63,219 bases of DNA from Acidaminococcus sp. (GCA_019416065.1 DXYB01000008.1:1-63219); one strand, 5' to 3'. Positions 16,827 through 26,259 are shown, counted from the stretch's first letter. Notes: a model not told the origin generated them from the sequence alone. Program-made: numbers and translations.

Positions 16827-17984
16827 TTGAAAACCGGCAGCAGCTCCATTTCGGACCTTACCGTCCATGGCACCCAAAATATTGCCGATGCCATTCATAG
16901 CAATACCGACAATGCCCAAAAACTGGCCGATGTGGTGTCCGATAGGGACCGCTCCGTGGCCACTCGGATTACCACCGAGGAAGGCCTTGTGGCTGGCTCC
17001 TATGACCTAGCTGTGGAAGATGGCAAGGTGATCTTGCCAAAGAACACCGACGAGAAAGAACCTGAAAAAGAGGGTAAGGTTACCCCGCCTAAAAGTATCT
17101 ATACGCCTAACGCAACCAACCTGAGCATTGACGCTCTGTCCACCATGAATCTTATCACCTGGCGCCAGGAAAATAATGACCTGAATAAACGCCTAGGTGA
17201 GCTCCGGGACAGCGAAGGAAAAGAAGGCGTTTGGGCCCGTATGGTTCGTGGCGAAGCGAAATACGGCCTGCGGAATATGAAAAACCAGTACAACTACTAT
17301 CAAGTAGGCTATGATACCAAAGTAGGCCATAACTGGACCGTAGGGGCAGCCTACAGCAAGACGGATGGCACCACTTCCTTTAGCAGTGGCACCAGCGACA
17401 ACAACCACGATGGCGTAGCAATCTACGGATCCTACCTGGCAGATGATGGCAGCTTTGTGGATTTGATTGCCAAATATTCCCACCTGGATACGGAATACCA
17501 TGTAGCGGGCGGCGCCGGCGATGGGGACTATGACAACAATGCCTTTGCCCTCAGTGCAGAATACGGGAAACGCTTCCATGGCCATAACGGGTTCTGGATT
17601 GAACCCCAGGTGGAATTGACCTATGGCACGGTGGATGCAGCGGACTACACCACCAAACGGGGCGTCAAGGTGCACCATGACAGCATGAACAGCCTGGTAG
17701 GCCGTCTGGGCTTTGCCCTGGGCAAGGATATTAAGGCCGGCCATCTGTATGCCCGGGCTTCCTATCTGTACGACTTTGACGGCGACACCAGTATGACCAT
17801 GAGCCATAATGGCAGCCGTGCCCACTTTAAGGATGATATTGGCGGCGGCTGGTGGGAAGTTGGCGTAGGGGCCAACCTCAACCTGAGCAAGGCCACCCAT
17901 ATGTATATTGACGTGGAAAAAACTTATGGCGGCGACGTGGTAACGCCGTGGCAGTGGGGGATCGGTTTCCGGTATTCCTTCTGA
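16827..17984 (+). CDS. autotransporter beta-barrel half, downstream of the in-frame stop
   Basis: 385 codons in the same frame as, and directly after, the TAA at 16824-16826. The first 115 residues are the end of the passenger and linker helix (IADAIHSNTDNAQKLADVV; TMNLITWRQENNDLNKRLGE). The rest is a typical autotransporter barrel with alternating strands: EGVWARMVRGEAKYG, YYQVGYDTKVG, WTVGAAYSKTDG, and a final strand WGIGFRYSF with the C-terminal Phe read by the BAM machinery. There is no signal peptide, so a protein starting at the TTG at 16827 could not be exported. The barrel is intact, with no further stop or frameshift, so the break is recent or the stop is suppressed. Confidence 0.75.
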   Translation: MKTGSSSISDLTVHGTQNIADAIHSNTDNAQKLADVVSDRDRSVATRITTEEGLVAGSYDLAVEDGKVILPKNTDEKEPEKEGKVTPPKSIYTPNATNLSIDALSTMNLITWRQENNDLNKRLGELRDSEGKEGVWARMVRGEAKYGLRNMKNQYNYYQVGYDTKVGHNWTVGAAYSKTDGTTSFSSGTSDNNHDGVAIYGSYLADDGSFVDLIAKYSHLDTEYHVAGGAGDGDYDNNAFALSAEYGKRFHGHNGFWIEPQVELTYGTVDAADYTTKRGVKVHHDSMNSLVGRLGFALGKDIKAGHLYARASYLYDFDGDTSMTMSHNGSRAHFKDDIGGGWWEVGVGANLNLSKATHMYIDVEKTYGGDVVTPWQWGIGFRYSF

Positions 17985-17992
17985 CAAATACA

Positions 17993-18030
17993 AAAAACAC
18001 CTTGTGGCAATCGTGCCACAAGGTGTTTTT
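17993..18030. terminator. bidirectional terminator between the convergent surface-protein genes
   Basis: AAAAACACCTTGTGGCA and TGCCACAAGGTGTTTTT pair perfectly around ATCG, giving an A-tract and a T-tract on both strands; it serves both convergent genes. Confidence 0.92.
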
Positions 18031-18041
18031 ATTGGGAACCT

Positions 18042-19421
18042 TTATTGTTCTAGTACAGTCAGTTTGTGTCCCTGGGTATTGACCTTGCCTTCGCCAGTTA
18101 GGGACGTGATCACAGAATCGGCCGTCAGATTCCAGACCGCACCTTTTTGCAAGGTCACCGCAACGCCGCTGTCAGCCCGGCTGCCCTCTGCATTTTCCGG
18201 CATTTCAATACTGCCGGTAAAGCTGGAACCGTTATCTAACTTAAGGGCAAGCTTGGAAATACTGTCCACGGAAATTGTTCCGGAAAGGGCCTGGTTTTCT
18301 GCCGTCAAGGTGCAGGTGCCTCCGTTAGCCCCCGTTTTTCCCCAGCCGCGGCTGGCGCTATTTCCCGCTACACGCAATAGTACGCCCGTTTTGTCCAGCT
18401 GCTGGATTTGCACCTGGTTCTTTAGCGTAATGGTGCAATCCGTATTGGTAACGTAGAATACATCCCCTTTGCGGCTGATCAGGGTACCGCCGTCCATGCT
18501 GAATTGGGATGTGCCTTCTTCCGCATCCCCGCTCATGGACTGGTAAATCATAACGCCGTGTACATTTTCTTCTGTAAAGGTGTTCTTACCCATAACCCGG
18601 GTGCTGTCCATGCTGCCATCTAGCGTGCAATCCGTCAAGGCAATTTTATTTTTGCCTTCAATGACGGCTCCTTCGGAATGGGTGGCTGTTAACTGGGCCC
18701 CGGTGACGGCGATGTCCGCCGTGGAATAGATGGCAGGAGAGCCGCTGCCACTGGTGTGATAGGTTCCGCCATTGACACGTACGGTACCGCCGCCTCGATC
18801 TGAGCGGATGGCTGCCGAAGAATTGCCCGTTGTACGAATGGTCAGGTTTTCAGCTGTGGTGGAAGCACCGCCTGTGGTCTGGATCCCGCCGGAGTGGTCC
18901 GCCGTGGTGGAAATTTTTACGTTTTTAGCTGTAAGGGATGTACCTTTTCCGTAGCTGAATAATCCATTGCCGTTATCCGCACTGGACTGGACGGTGGAGT
19001 CCGTGATGGTGACTTGCGCCCCATCCGTTGCCAAAAGGGCAGCATTTAACCCGTAAAAATCCCCATCTTCCGTATTGGAGGTGGCTCCGCTGATTTTTTG
19101 GATAGAGACGTTGCTTAACGTTACCGTGGCGCCGGTAATCCGTAAGGCATTTTCGTTATTTCCACTGGAACGGTAGGTCTTACCGGACAGCGTGCTATTT
19201 TTTTGGATGGTTGTTTTGGCACTGCCCTGGTTGATCGTGGTGGAAGGGTGAAAGCCGCTGTTAAAATCCGGCGGCGTTTGGGATAGTGCCTTTGGGGGTA
19301 CGGGGGCAACATATGGGCTTTGGGCCAAAGTTCCCTGCGTCGCCTCTTGGGCATGGCCCACAGGCACTACACTGAGTGCTGTTAAAACAGAAAAAACGGT
19401 GAGCGGATAGAAAATTTTCAT
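18042..19421 (-). CDS. secreted beta-helix protein resembling an autotransporter passenger
   Basis: A 459-residue protein with a Sec signal peptide (MKIFYPLTVFSVLTALSVVPVGHA, cleavage after GHA) and a body of right-handed beta-helix type: short repeats such as GATVTLSNVSI, GAQVTITDSTV, GTSLTAKNVKI and ASTTAENLTI, each about 20 residues. The end (SVITSLTGEGKVNTQGHKLTV) is the kind of sequence that precedes a barrel in autotransporters, but the gene stops there. It may be a free periplasmic or secreted adhesin-like protein, or a truncated autotransporter. GGAGGCC sets the start. It faces the split autotransporter gene. Confidence 0.8.
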   Translation of the reverse strand: MKIFYPLTVFSVLTALSVVPVGHAQEATQGTLAQSPYVAPVPPKALSQTPPDFNSGFHPSTTINQGSAKTTIQKNSTLSGKTYRSSGNNENALRITGATVTLSNVSIQKISGATSNTEDGDFYGLNAALLATDGAQVTITDSTVQSSADNGNGLFSYGKGTSLTAKNVKISTTADHSGGIQTTGGASTTAENLTIRTTGNSSAAIRSDRGGGTVRVNGGTYHTSGSGSPAIYSTADIAVTGAQLTATHSEGAVIEGKNKIALTDCTLDGSMDSTRVMGKNTFTEENVHGVMIYQSMSGDAEEGTSQFSMDGGTLISRKGDVFYVTNTDCTITLKNQVQIQQLDKTGVLLRVAGNSASRGWGKTGANGGTCTLTAENQALSGTISVDSISKLALKLDNGSSFTGSIEMPENAEGSRADSGVAVTLQKGAVWNLTADSVITSLTGEGKVNTQGHKLTVLEQ

Positions 19422-19534
19422 GGTACGACGGCCTCCTTTAGATACTGGGAGTACTATACCCCAACAACATGAAGAAAAAATGAAAACGGGCCGTGCATAG
19501 GAAAAGAATATTTTTTACGAATGGGCTGAAAAAC

Positions 19535-19563
19535 TGGACAAGACGGGGCAGAGGCTGTATAAT
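19535..19563 (+). promoter_or_regulatory. promoter of the 6S-like RNA
   Basis: TGGACA (19535-19540), 17-bp spacer, TATAAT (19558-19563), eight or so bases before the predicted RNA 5' end. Confidence 0.7.
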
Positions 19564-19570
19564 AAAACCA

Positions 19571-19763
19571 TAAAGAGCAACCCTCCGATGTGCGAGGCGA
19601 ATTCTATATGTTTTGAGCCAACACTCTCTATAAGGGAGCCCGTGAACTCCAGCCATTGATGATATGCCCTTGCGAGGGGACATCAGAAGTGACAGGGAGG
19701 GCACCCACCTGCTCAGGCAGGTTCAAAACGCGGAATCGTACGGCATTGTAGGGCTCTTTTTTT
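19571..19763 (+). ncRNA. ssrS: 6S RNA (RNA polymerase regulator)
   Basis: About 190 bases without a reading frame between a strong promoter and a U-tract, closed by a terminal stem (AAAGAGC near the 5' end with GCTCTTT at the 3' end, then CCCT with AGGG). An inner stem GTTTTGA/TCAAAAC flanks a large region, and CACCTGC/GCAGGT with a short loop lies on the 3' side. A long closing stem, a central bubble, a terminal stem and this size fit 6S RNA, which binds the housekeeping RNA polymerase holoenzyme in stationary phase. The call is by structure and resemblance; no covariance search could be run. Together with its flanks it fills the 387-bp gap between 19422 and 19808. Confidence 0.72.
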
Positions 19764-19808
19764 ATTCAAAAAAAATTGTGGTTTATTATAAAGGAGAAAT
19801 CAATCCTC

Positions 19809-20258
19809 ATGCTGCCCATACTGCTAAGTGTGATTGTCGTTGACCGCCTGACCAAATTTTTCATCACCCATACCATGAACGTGGGGGAAAGTATCCCTGT
19901 GATTCCCGGCATCCTGGATTGTACCTTTATTCTCAATCCAGGCGCTGCCTTTGGCCTTTTGGAATACCAACGGCTCTTTTTTGTGGCGATTACGCTAGTG
20001 GTGGGCGTTCTGGCCTTTGTATTTCGCAGGCAAATCCAGGCGGAAGGACCGCTTGTTTGTAAAGGCACGGCGCTTTTTCTGGGAGGGGCCGCCGGCAATC
20101 TGATTGACCGGGTTGCCACAGGCTATGTGATCGATTTTGTGGATTTTAAAATTTGGCCGGTCTTTAATGTGGCCGATATTTGTATTTGTGCTGGAGTGGG
20201 ACTGATTTTATGGAGTATCGTGAAAAACGAAAAGCAAATCCTGAAGGAAGAACTATAG
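19809..20258 (+). CDS. lspA: lipoprotein signal peptidase (SPase II)
   Basis: A 149-residue membrane aspartyl protease that cleaves prolipoproteins after lipid attachment. Four hydrophobic segments are visible. The catalytic aspartates lie in GGAAGNLIDRV and FNVADICI, and the conserved NPGAAFGLL is near residue 40. Met 19809 (MLPILLSV) is preferred over 19776; AAGGAG at 19791 precedes it, a slightly long distance. It serves lipoproteins such as the flavodoxin and the ABC binding protein in this window. lspA-rluD-pyrR is a normal Firmicute gene order. Confidence 0.94.
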   Translation: MLPILLSVIVVDRLTKFFITHTMNVGESIPVIPGILDCTFILNPGAAFGLLEYQRLFFVAITLVVGVLAFVFRRQIQAEGPLVCKGTALFLGGAAGNLIDRVATGYVIDFVDFKIWPVFNVADICICAGVGLILWSIVKNEKQILKEEL

Positions 20259-21187
20259 AGGGCGCACAGCTTTTGCTTACGGAACCGGTGGAAACAACAG
20301 AAGCCGGGCAGCGGCTGGATGTCTTTTTGGCAGGGCGCCTAGGACAAACCCGTTCCAATGTGCAGCACAGCTTGCAGCAGGGGCTGATTACCTGCCAAGA
20401 CAAACCGGCCAAGGCAAACTATAAAGTAAAACTGGGGGAGCAGTTTCAGGTGGTGGAGCTGCCGCCTGTGGAGCTATTGGCAAAGCCGCAGGATATCCCC
20501 CTCAATATCTTATACGAGGACGAAGATGTGATTGTGGTCAATAAACCCCGGGGCATGGTAGTGCACCCGGCTCCGGGCAATCCGGATGGGACGCTGGTGA
20601 ATGCACTGCTCTTTCATTGCCACGACCTATCCGGTATCAACGGTGTGATCCGGCCCGGCATTGTCCACCGTTTGGATAAAGATACCAGCGGCGTTATGAT
20701 TTGTGCCAAAAACGATGCAGCCCATTTGTCGCTGGCCAGCCAGATCCAGCGCAAAGAGGCAAAACGCACGTATATCGCCATTGTCCGGGGCAATATCAAA
20801 GAGGAATCCGGCCACATTGAAACCCAGATTGCTCGGGATGCGCGGGATCGAAAAAAAATGGCCGTGGTGCAGCAGGGCGGACGCTTTGCCGCAACGGATT
20901 TTGAGGTGCTGGAGCGCTATGGACGGTTTACCGTGGTGCGTTGCCATCTGTTAACCGGGCGTACCCACCAGATTAGGGTGCATATGACCTATATTGGGCA
21001 TCCCTTAGTAGGGGATCCAAAATACGCCCCGGAAAAGACCTGCTTTTCCATTCAAGGGCAGGCCCTGCACTCGGAGACCCTGACCTTTTTCCATCCCCGC
21101 TCAGGACAAGTGATGCGCTTTACGGCACCGTTGCCGGATGATATGCAGACCATATTGACCCGCCTGCGGAGCGGACAGTTTCATTGA
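20210..21187 (+). CDS. rluD: RluA/RluD family 23S rRNA pseudouridine synthase
   Basis: About 325 residues. An N-terminal S4 RNA-binding domain (GQRLDVFLAGRLGQTRSNVQ) is followed by the synthase domain with the catalytic aspartate in HRLDKDTSG and the later RTHQIRVHM and HPLVGDPKY motifs. RluD-type enzymes modify helix 69 of 23S rRNA; Firmicute members of this family (YlyB) are usually annotated that way, without proof of site. The start is uncertain: Met 20210 overlaps lspA by 49 bases, and a TTG near 20273 is possible. pyrR follows 14 bases later. Confidence 0.88.
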   Translation: MEYREKRKANPEGRTIEGAQLLLTEPVETTEAGQRLDVFLAGRLGQTRSNVQHSLQQGLITCQDKPAKANYKVKLGEQFQVVELPPVELLAKPQDIPLNILYEDEDVIVVNKPRGMVVHPAPGNPDGTLVNALLFHCHDLSGINGVIRPGIVHRLDKDTSGVMICAKNDAAHLSLASQIQRKEAKRTYIAIVRGNIKEESGHIETQIARDARDRKKMAVVQQGGRFAATDFEVLERYGRFTVVRCHLLTGRTHQIRVHMTYIGHPLVGDPKYAPEKTCFSIQGQALHSETLTFFHPRSGQVMRFTAPLPDDMQTILTRLRSGQFH

Positions 21188-21201
21188 AAAGGAGACCAGC
21201 T

Positions 21202-21753
21202 ATGACAACGACTGTGAAAAAAAAGAGTATTATGGATAGCGATGCGATGCGCCGTGCCCTGGTGCGGATCAGCCATGAAATCGTGGAAAAAAATAAAGGC
21301 GTTAAAAATGTGGTGCTGGTGGGCATCCGGACCCGGGGCGTTCCCTTGGCGCAGCGCCTGTGTAAACAAATCGAGCAAATTGAAGGGGTGACGCTGCCGG
21401 TGGGCTCGCTGGATATTACCTTGTACCGGGACGATTTGTCTACACTGGCCTACAACCCTGTGATTAAAGAAACGGATATTGACTTTGACTTAAATGGCAA
21501 GACGGTGATCCTGGTGGATGATGTATTATTTACCGGGCGCACCATTCGCAGTGCCCTAGATGCCCTGATTGATATGGGGCGACCCAAGGCCATTCAGCTG
21601 GCGGTGATGGTGGATCGGGGCCACAAGGAACTTCCCATCCGGGCAGATTTCGTAGGAAAAAATGTGCCCACCAGTACCAGCGAATCGGTGGATGTGGCGT
21701 TTGTAGAAATTGATGGACGGGATGAAGTTTCCTTGTCGGATCTCCAGGATTAA
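21202..21753 (+). CDS. pyrR: PyrR, pyrimidine operon regulator / uracil phosphoribosyltransferase
   Basis: A 183-residue PRPP-fold protein. The PRPP motif VILVDDVLFTGRTIRSA is near residue 95, with the conserved GIRTRGVPLA near 40. It binds UMP or UTP and the pyr mRNA leader to trigger attenuation, and has weak uracil phosphoribosyltransferase activity. ATG 21202 is set by AAAGGAG at the usual distance. No pyr biosynthesis gene or pyr-type attenuator is next to it in this window, so it would act in trans. smc starts two bases after the stop. Confidence 0.95.
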   Translation: MTTTVKKKSIMDSDAMRRALVRISHEIVEKNKGVKNVVLVGIRTRGVPLAQRLCKQIEQIEGVTLPVGSLDITLYRDDLSTLAYNPVIKETDIDFDLNGKTVILVDDVLFTGRTIRSALDALIDMGRPKAIQLAVMVDRGHKELPIRADFVGKNVPTSTSESVDVAFVEIDGRDEVSLSDLQD

Positions 21754-21755
21754 GC

Positions 21756-24700
21756 ATGCGTTTGAAAAATTTTTCTGCCCATGGGTTCAAATCCTTTGCG
21801 GATAAGGTCACCATTGATTTTGAACCGGGCATTACGGCCATCGTAGGCCCTAACGGCAGTGGCAAAAGCAATATCTCCGATGCCATTTGCTGGGTGATGG
21901 GGGAACAAAGTATCCGCAGCCTGCGGGGCACCAAAATGGAGGATGTGATTTTTACCGGAAGTCCGGGCCGCCGGGCCATGGGGATGGCAGAAGTCACACT
22001 GACCTTTGACAACACGGACCGCACCCTGCCGCTGGATTTTGATGCCATTAGTCTTTGCCGGCGGGTCTATCGCAGCGGGGAAAGCGAATATTTTATTAAC
22101 CAAAAAAACTGCCGGCTAAAAGACGTGGTGGCGCTACTTGCCGATACGGGGCTGGGGCGGGGCTCTATGTCCGTCATCGGACAGAATAAAATCGATGAAA
22201 TCCTAAACAGCCGCCCGGAAGAACGCCGCTCTATTTTTGAGGAAGCGGCGGGGATTGCCAAATACCGGATCCGCAAAAAAGAAGCTCTGCGAAAACTGGA
22301 CGAAACAGGTTCCAATCTGCTCCGGATTCGGGATATTGAAGGGGAAATTGCTTCCCAGCTGGACCCTTTGGCAAAAGCGGCTGAAAAAGCCCGGCAATAT
22401 GCCGTGCTCCAGGCCAAATTGCGGCAAGTGCGGATTACCCGGTCCGTGAACCAACTGGACCATTTGGAAGAGGAACAGCGCCAGCTATGCACCACGCTCA
22501 CAGCAAAACAGCAGGAAGGGCAAGCGCTGGGGGAACGCCTGACGCAGCTGGAGCAGGAAACCGCTGCGCTAGAAACGGCATTCCAAGAAAAAGAACAGGT
22601 CTATACAAAAGCCCAGGAGAAAACGGCCAAACAGCAGCAGCAAGCCGCTGCCCTGTACCAGGAGCAAGCGGTGCTGGCCGAGCGTTCCCGGGGCGCTAAA
22701 ACAAGGCAGCAACAGCTATTGGAGCAGCGCAAGAACCTGGAAGCAGAACTGGCGAAAAACCAAAAAGCGCTGGAAGTGGTGACAGAGGCCTATGATGCTA
22801 AGGCCAAGGCACAGCAACATGCCAAGGCCGTGCTTACCAAATGGGAGACGGAAAAAAGCAGCCTGAGAGCACAATTCCAGGCCATGGAACAGGCAGAAAA
22901 GGCGTATCAGGAACAGGCGTTTGAGGCTATGCGGACGTTAGTTATGACCCGCAACGCCCTCACCACGGCCCAGCACGAAACAGACCGTATTCACCGGCAA
23001 CTGGAACAGATGACACGGTCACTGGAAGCGGCAGAGCAGGATGCTAATGACCTAAGGACGCAGGCAACGCGCCTGGAAGAAGGCCAGCGTGAGGGAAAAG
23101 TAAAAAAGCAGCAGCTTTTAGAAAAAGAGCAGGCAGCCAAAGCAGAGCTGGCTGCTTCCGTAACCACTTATCAGGAAACCAATACACGGCTGCAGAAGCT
23201 GCAAAGCCAATGGAATCAAGAGAAGGCCCGGCTGCAAGTCCTTACCCGGATGGAAACGGAACACGAAGGCTTTAGCCGAGGAGTTAAAACGGTGCTAACG
23301 GCCCATGCTCCGTTTCAAAGCGGCATTTGTGGGGCCGTTGCCGATCGATTTGGCATGGAAAAGCGCTATGTTGCAGCGCTGGAAGTGGCTTTAGGCGGAG
23401 CGTTGCAAAGTATCATCACAGAAGATGACCATTGTGCCCGGCAGGCCATTGCGTATTTGAAGGAGGCAAAAGGTGGCCGAGCCACCTTTTTACCGCTGAA
23501 TACTTTGCGGCCAAGGCCCCTTAGTCAATGGGGAAAAGCCGCAAAAAAAGAAGTCGGCATCCTTGGTGTTGCTGCTGATTTTGTACAAACGGAAGCTAAA
23601 CTTCGCCCAGCTGTGGACTTTTTACTGGGACAAGTGCTGCTCTCTGATACGCTGGACCACGCCATGGCAGCCGCCAAGAAAACGGATATGCGAGTGCGGA
23701 TTGTGACGCTGGACGGGGACGTAATTGCCCCTGGAGGGTCGTTAAGCGGCGGGGAAAAGCAGCAAAGCCGCAGCTTTTTATCCCGGAAGCAGGAGATTCA
23801 GGACCTCAAAGCAAGCGGCCAAAGGCTGGAGCAGGAGCAAAAGCAGTTGACAGACGCCTTGGCGCAGCTGACAGAAACGGGCAAAACGCAGCGCACGCTA
23901 GTGGAAACATTGCAGCAGCAGCGCCAGCAATTGGACGTTGAGCAAGCGGGCGTTGCGGCAAGTCTTCAGCAAATCCAGCAGCAGCAGGCGCTGCAGCAGA
24001 AGAAAAATGAGCTGCTGCGGCAGGAAAAAAACGAAGCCGTGGAAGCTATGACACAGGCACAGGAAACGGCGGCCCGGTTGCGCCCCCAGGTGAAAGACAT
24101 GGAGGCGCAGAATACCGCAGGGGAGGAAGCCTCCCGAAAGCGGGTGGCAGCGACGGAAAAACTTCGCCTTGCCTTGGAAGAGGCCACCCGCAACCAACAG
24201 GATGCCTTGGTGACTTTAAGCAGCGTCCAGAGCCAGGTGGAAACCTTAAATGGCAGAATCCAATCCATTGACCAGATGGGAGAAAAAATTGCGGGGGAGA
24301 TCCGGGACGGGGAGAAAAGTTACGAGACCCAGCAGCAACTTTTGGAGGATAACCAAAAGCAACAGGAAACTATTTCCAAACAGCTCTTGACACTGGAAGA
24401 AACCTTAAAGCAAACGGGTACCTACCAGGAGACGTACCGGAAAGAGCGGCAGGCGTATCTTACCCAAAAAGAAGCCCTGCGCAAGCAGGAAACCCAGGTA
24501 AAAGTCGAAGTGGCAGAAACCGAGCAAACCCTGCACCGCCTGGAACTGGAACAGGTGAAAAAAAGCGGGCAGGTGGAGCAGGAAGAAAATAAACTCCGGG
24601 AAAATTATGATTTGGGCCTTGCGGATGCACGGCAAGAAGCCTTGACAGATGTCAGCGAAGAGCAGCTGCGGAAAACGGAAAAAACAGCAGCAGGCGAATT

Positions 24701-25316
24701 GGAAGCGATGGGCCCTGTGAATCCCAATGCGCCGGAAGAATACCAAGCCGCCAAAGAGCGGTATGACTTTTTGCACCACCAGGTGGAAGATCTCTCCCAG
24801 GCTAAACAGCAGCTGGAAACCGTGATCCATGGGATCAACACGGATATGGGGCGGCGTTTTCAAGCGGCTTTTGGGGAGATCAATACGCATTTTAACAAGT
24901 GTTACGTTAAATTATTTGGGGGCGGAAAAGCGCGCCTGCGCCTTACTGAGGAAGCGTCCATCTTGGAGGCGGGCGTTGAAATCGAGGTGCAGCCTCCTGG
25001 TAAGAAAATGCGCAATTTGCAGTTATTTTCCGGAGGCGAACGGGCCTTGACGGTTATTGCCCTGCTCTTTGCCCTATTGAGCTATCAGCCGGCGCCCTTT
25101 GTGATCCTGGATGAAATTGATGCGCCGCTGGACGAAAGCAATATTGACCGTTTTGCCCAATTCTTACGAGACTATGGCAGTAAAACCCAGTTTATTGTCA
25201 TCACCCACCGCAAAGGAACCATGGAGGCGGCAGATGTACTCCATGGCATTACCATGGAAGAGGCCGGCGTGTCCCGGATCCTGTCCGTCAAGTTATCGGA
25301 GGCGATACAGCAGTGA
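21756..25316 (+). CDS. smc: chromosome segregation protein SMC
   Basis: A 1186-residue condensin subunit. The head has Walker A GPNGSGKS at 31-38; the C-terminal head has the signature LFSGGERALTVIALLF and Walker B FVILDEIDAPLD. Between them lie two long Gln/Glu/Lys-rich coiled coils (about residues 170-500 and 670-1000) around a hinge (GFSRGVKTVL to GGSLSGGEKQQS). The length is right for bacterial SMC. ScpA and ScpB are not in the window. The stop overlaps the ftsY start by four bases, a widespread smc-ftsY order in Firmicutes. Confidence 0.97.
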   Translation: MRLKNFSAHGFKSFADKVTIDFEPGITAIVGPNGSGKSNISDAICWVMGEQSIRSLRGTKMEDVIFTGSPGRRAMGMAEVTLTFDNTDRTLPLDFDAISLCRRVYRSGESEYFINQKNCRLKDVVALLADTGLGRGSMSVIGQNKIDEILNSRPEERRSIFEEAAGIAKYRIRKKEALRKLDETGSNLLRIRDIEGEIASQLDPLAKAAEKARQYAVLQAKLRQVRITRSVNQLDHLEEEQRQLCTTLTAKQQEGQALGERLTQLEQETAALETAFQEKEQVYTKAQEKTAKQQQQAAALYQEQAVLAERSRGAKTRQQQLLEQRKNLEAELAKNQKALEVVTEAYDAKAKAQQHAKAVLTKWETEKSSLRAQFQAMEQAEKAYQEQAFEAMRTLVMTRNALTTAQHETDRIHRQLEQMTRSLEAAEQDANDLRTQATRLEEGQREGKVKKQQLLEKEQAAKAELAASVTTYQETNTRLQKLQSQWNQEKARLQVLTRMETEHEGFSRGVKTVLTAHAPFQSGICGAVADRFGMEKRYVAALEVALGGALQSIITEDDHCARQAIAYLKEAKGGRATFLPLNTLRPRPLSQWGKAAKKEVGILGVAADFVQTEAKLRPAVDFLLGQVLLSDTLDHAMAAAKKTDMRVRIVTLDGDVIAPGGSLSGGEKQQSRSFLSRKQEIQDLKASGQRLEQEQKQLTDALAQLTETGKTQRTLVETLQQQRQQLDVEQAGVAASLQQIQQQQALQQKKNELLRQEKNEAVEAMTQAQETAARLRPQVKDMEAQNTAGEEASRKRVAATEKLRLALEEATRNQQDALVTLSSVQSQVETLNGRIQSIDQMGEKIAGEIRDGEKSYETQQQLLEDNQKQQETISKQLLTLEETLKQTGTYQETYRKERQAYLTQKEALRKQETQVKVEVAETEQTLHRLELEQVKKSGQVEQEENKLRENYDLGLADARQEALTDVSEEQLRKTEKTAAGELEAMGPVNPNAPEEYQAAKERYDFLHHQVEDLSQAKQQLETVIHGINTDMGRRFQAAFGEINTHFNKCYVKLFGGGKARLRLTEEASILEAGVEIEVQPPGKKMRNLQLFSGGERALTVIALLFALLSYQPAPFVILDEIDAPLDESNIDRFAQFLRDYGSKTQFIVITHRKGTMEAADVLHGITMEEAGVSRILSVKLSEAIQQ

Positions 25317-26239
25317 GTACGTTTGTGGAACAATTAAAAAATGGCCTGACCAAAACCCGGAAAAACTTTACGGAACGGATGGAAGATTTAATCGGTGCTA
25401 GCGTGGAACTGGACGATGATTTCATGGACGAGATGGAAATGATCCTGGTGTCCGGGGACGTGGGGATAAAAACCACGGAAAAAATCATGGCGGCCCTGCG
25501 TCGGGCAGCCGACACAAGAGAGATCAAGTCGCCGGCAGAAGCTCTGCCTTTTTTGAAAAAATATATTGCCGCTATGCTGCAGGTAAAAGGCCCTCGGATG
25601 CATTTTACCTGCCGTCCGTCCGTGGTACTGGTGGTAGGCGTCAATGGCGTGGGGAAAACCACTACCATTGGAAAATTGGGAAATTATTACCGGCTCATGG
25701 GGTACAAAGTGATTTTGTGTGCCGCCGATACCTTCCGGGCCGGGGCGACCCAGCAGCTTAAAATCTGGGGAGAGCGGGCCCAATTGGACGTGATTGCCCA
25801 CGAAGAGGGGGCGGATCCGGCAGCGGTGGTTTATGACGGCGTCAAAGCAGCCATTGCCCGGAAAGCGGACGTTTTGTTTGTGGATACAGCGGGCAGGCTC
25901 CATAATAAAACCAATTTGATGAACGAACTGGATAAAATGTACCGGGTGATCCGCAAGGAAGTGCCGGATGGCCCCCAGGATACGCTATTGGTGCTGGACG
26001 CCACCACGGGCCAAAATGCCATCAACCAGGCAAAAATCTTTTTGGAAACGGCCCATGTGACAGGTGTTGTGCTCACCAAGCTGGATGGCACCGCCAAAGG
26101 CGGCGTAGTCATTGCCATTAAGGAAGAATTGGGGCTGGATGTAAAATGGATCGGTATCGGGGAAGGGATGATGGATTTTCGCCCCTTTGATCCAGAACAA
26201 TTCGTGGAAGCCTTATTCACGGAACGGCAGTCTTCCTGA
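25313..26239 (+). CDS. ftsY: signal recognition particle receptor FtsY
   Basis: A 308-residue SRP GTPase that docks ribosome-SRP complexes at the membrane. It has the short Firmicute-type N-terminal helical bundle with no acidic A domain. G1 is VGVNGVGKTTTIGKL near 107, then DTFRAGATQQL, the DTAGRLHNKTNLMNEL motif, and TKLDGTAKGG. The GTG start at 25313 overlaps the smc stop (GTGA). A stem follows the gene at 26260-26300. Confidence 0.97.
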   Translation: MSTFVEQLKNGLTKTRKNFTERMEDLIGASVELDDDFMDEMEMILVSGDVGIKTTEKIMAALRRAADTREIKSPAEALPFLKKYIAAMLQVKGPRMHFTCRPSVVLVVGVNGVGKTTTIGKLGNYYRLMGYKVILCAADTFRAGATQQLKIWGERAQLDVIAHEEGADPAAVVYDGVKAAIARKADVLFVDTAGRLHNKTNLMNELDKMYRVIRKEVPDGPQDTLLVLDATTGQNAINQAKIFLETAHVTGVVLTKLDGTAKGGVVIAIKEELGLDVKWIGIGEGMMDFRPFDPEQFVEALFTERQSS

Positions 26240-26259
26240 TCCGATAGACAGAACGTATA

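Noticed and set aside
16827..16829. TTG at 16827 as a real start for a separate gene
   Set aside because: No signal peptide or ribosome site; the frame simply continues the autotransporter.
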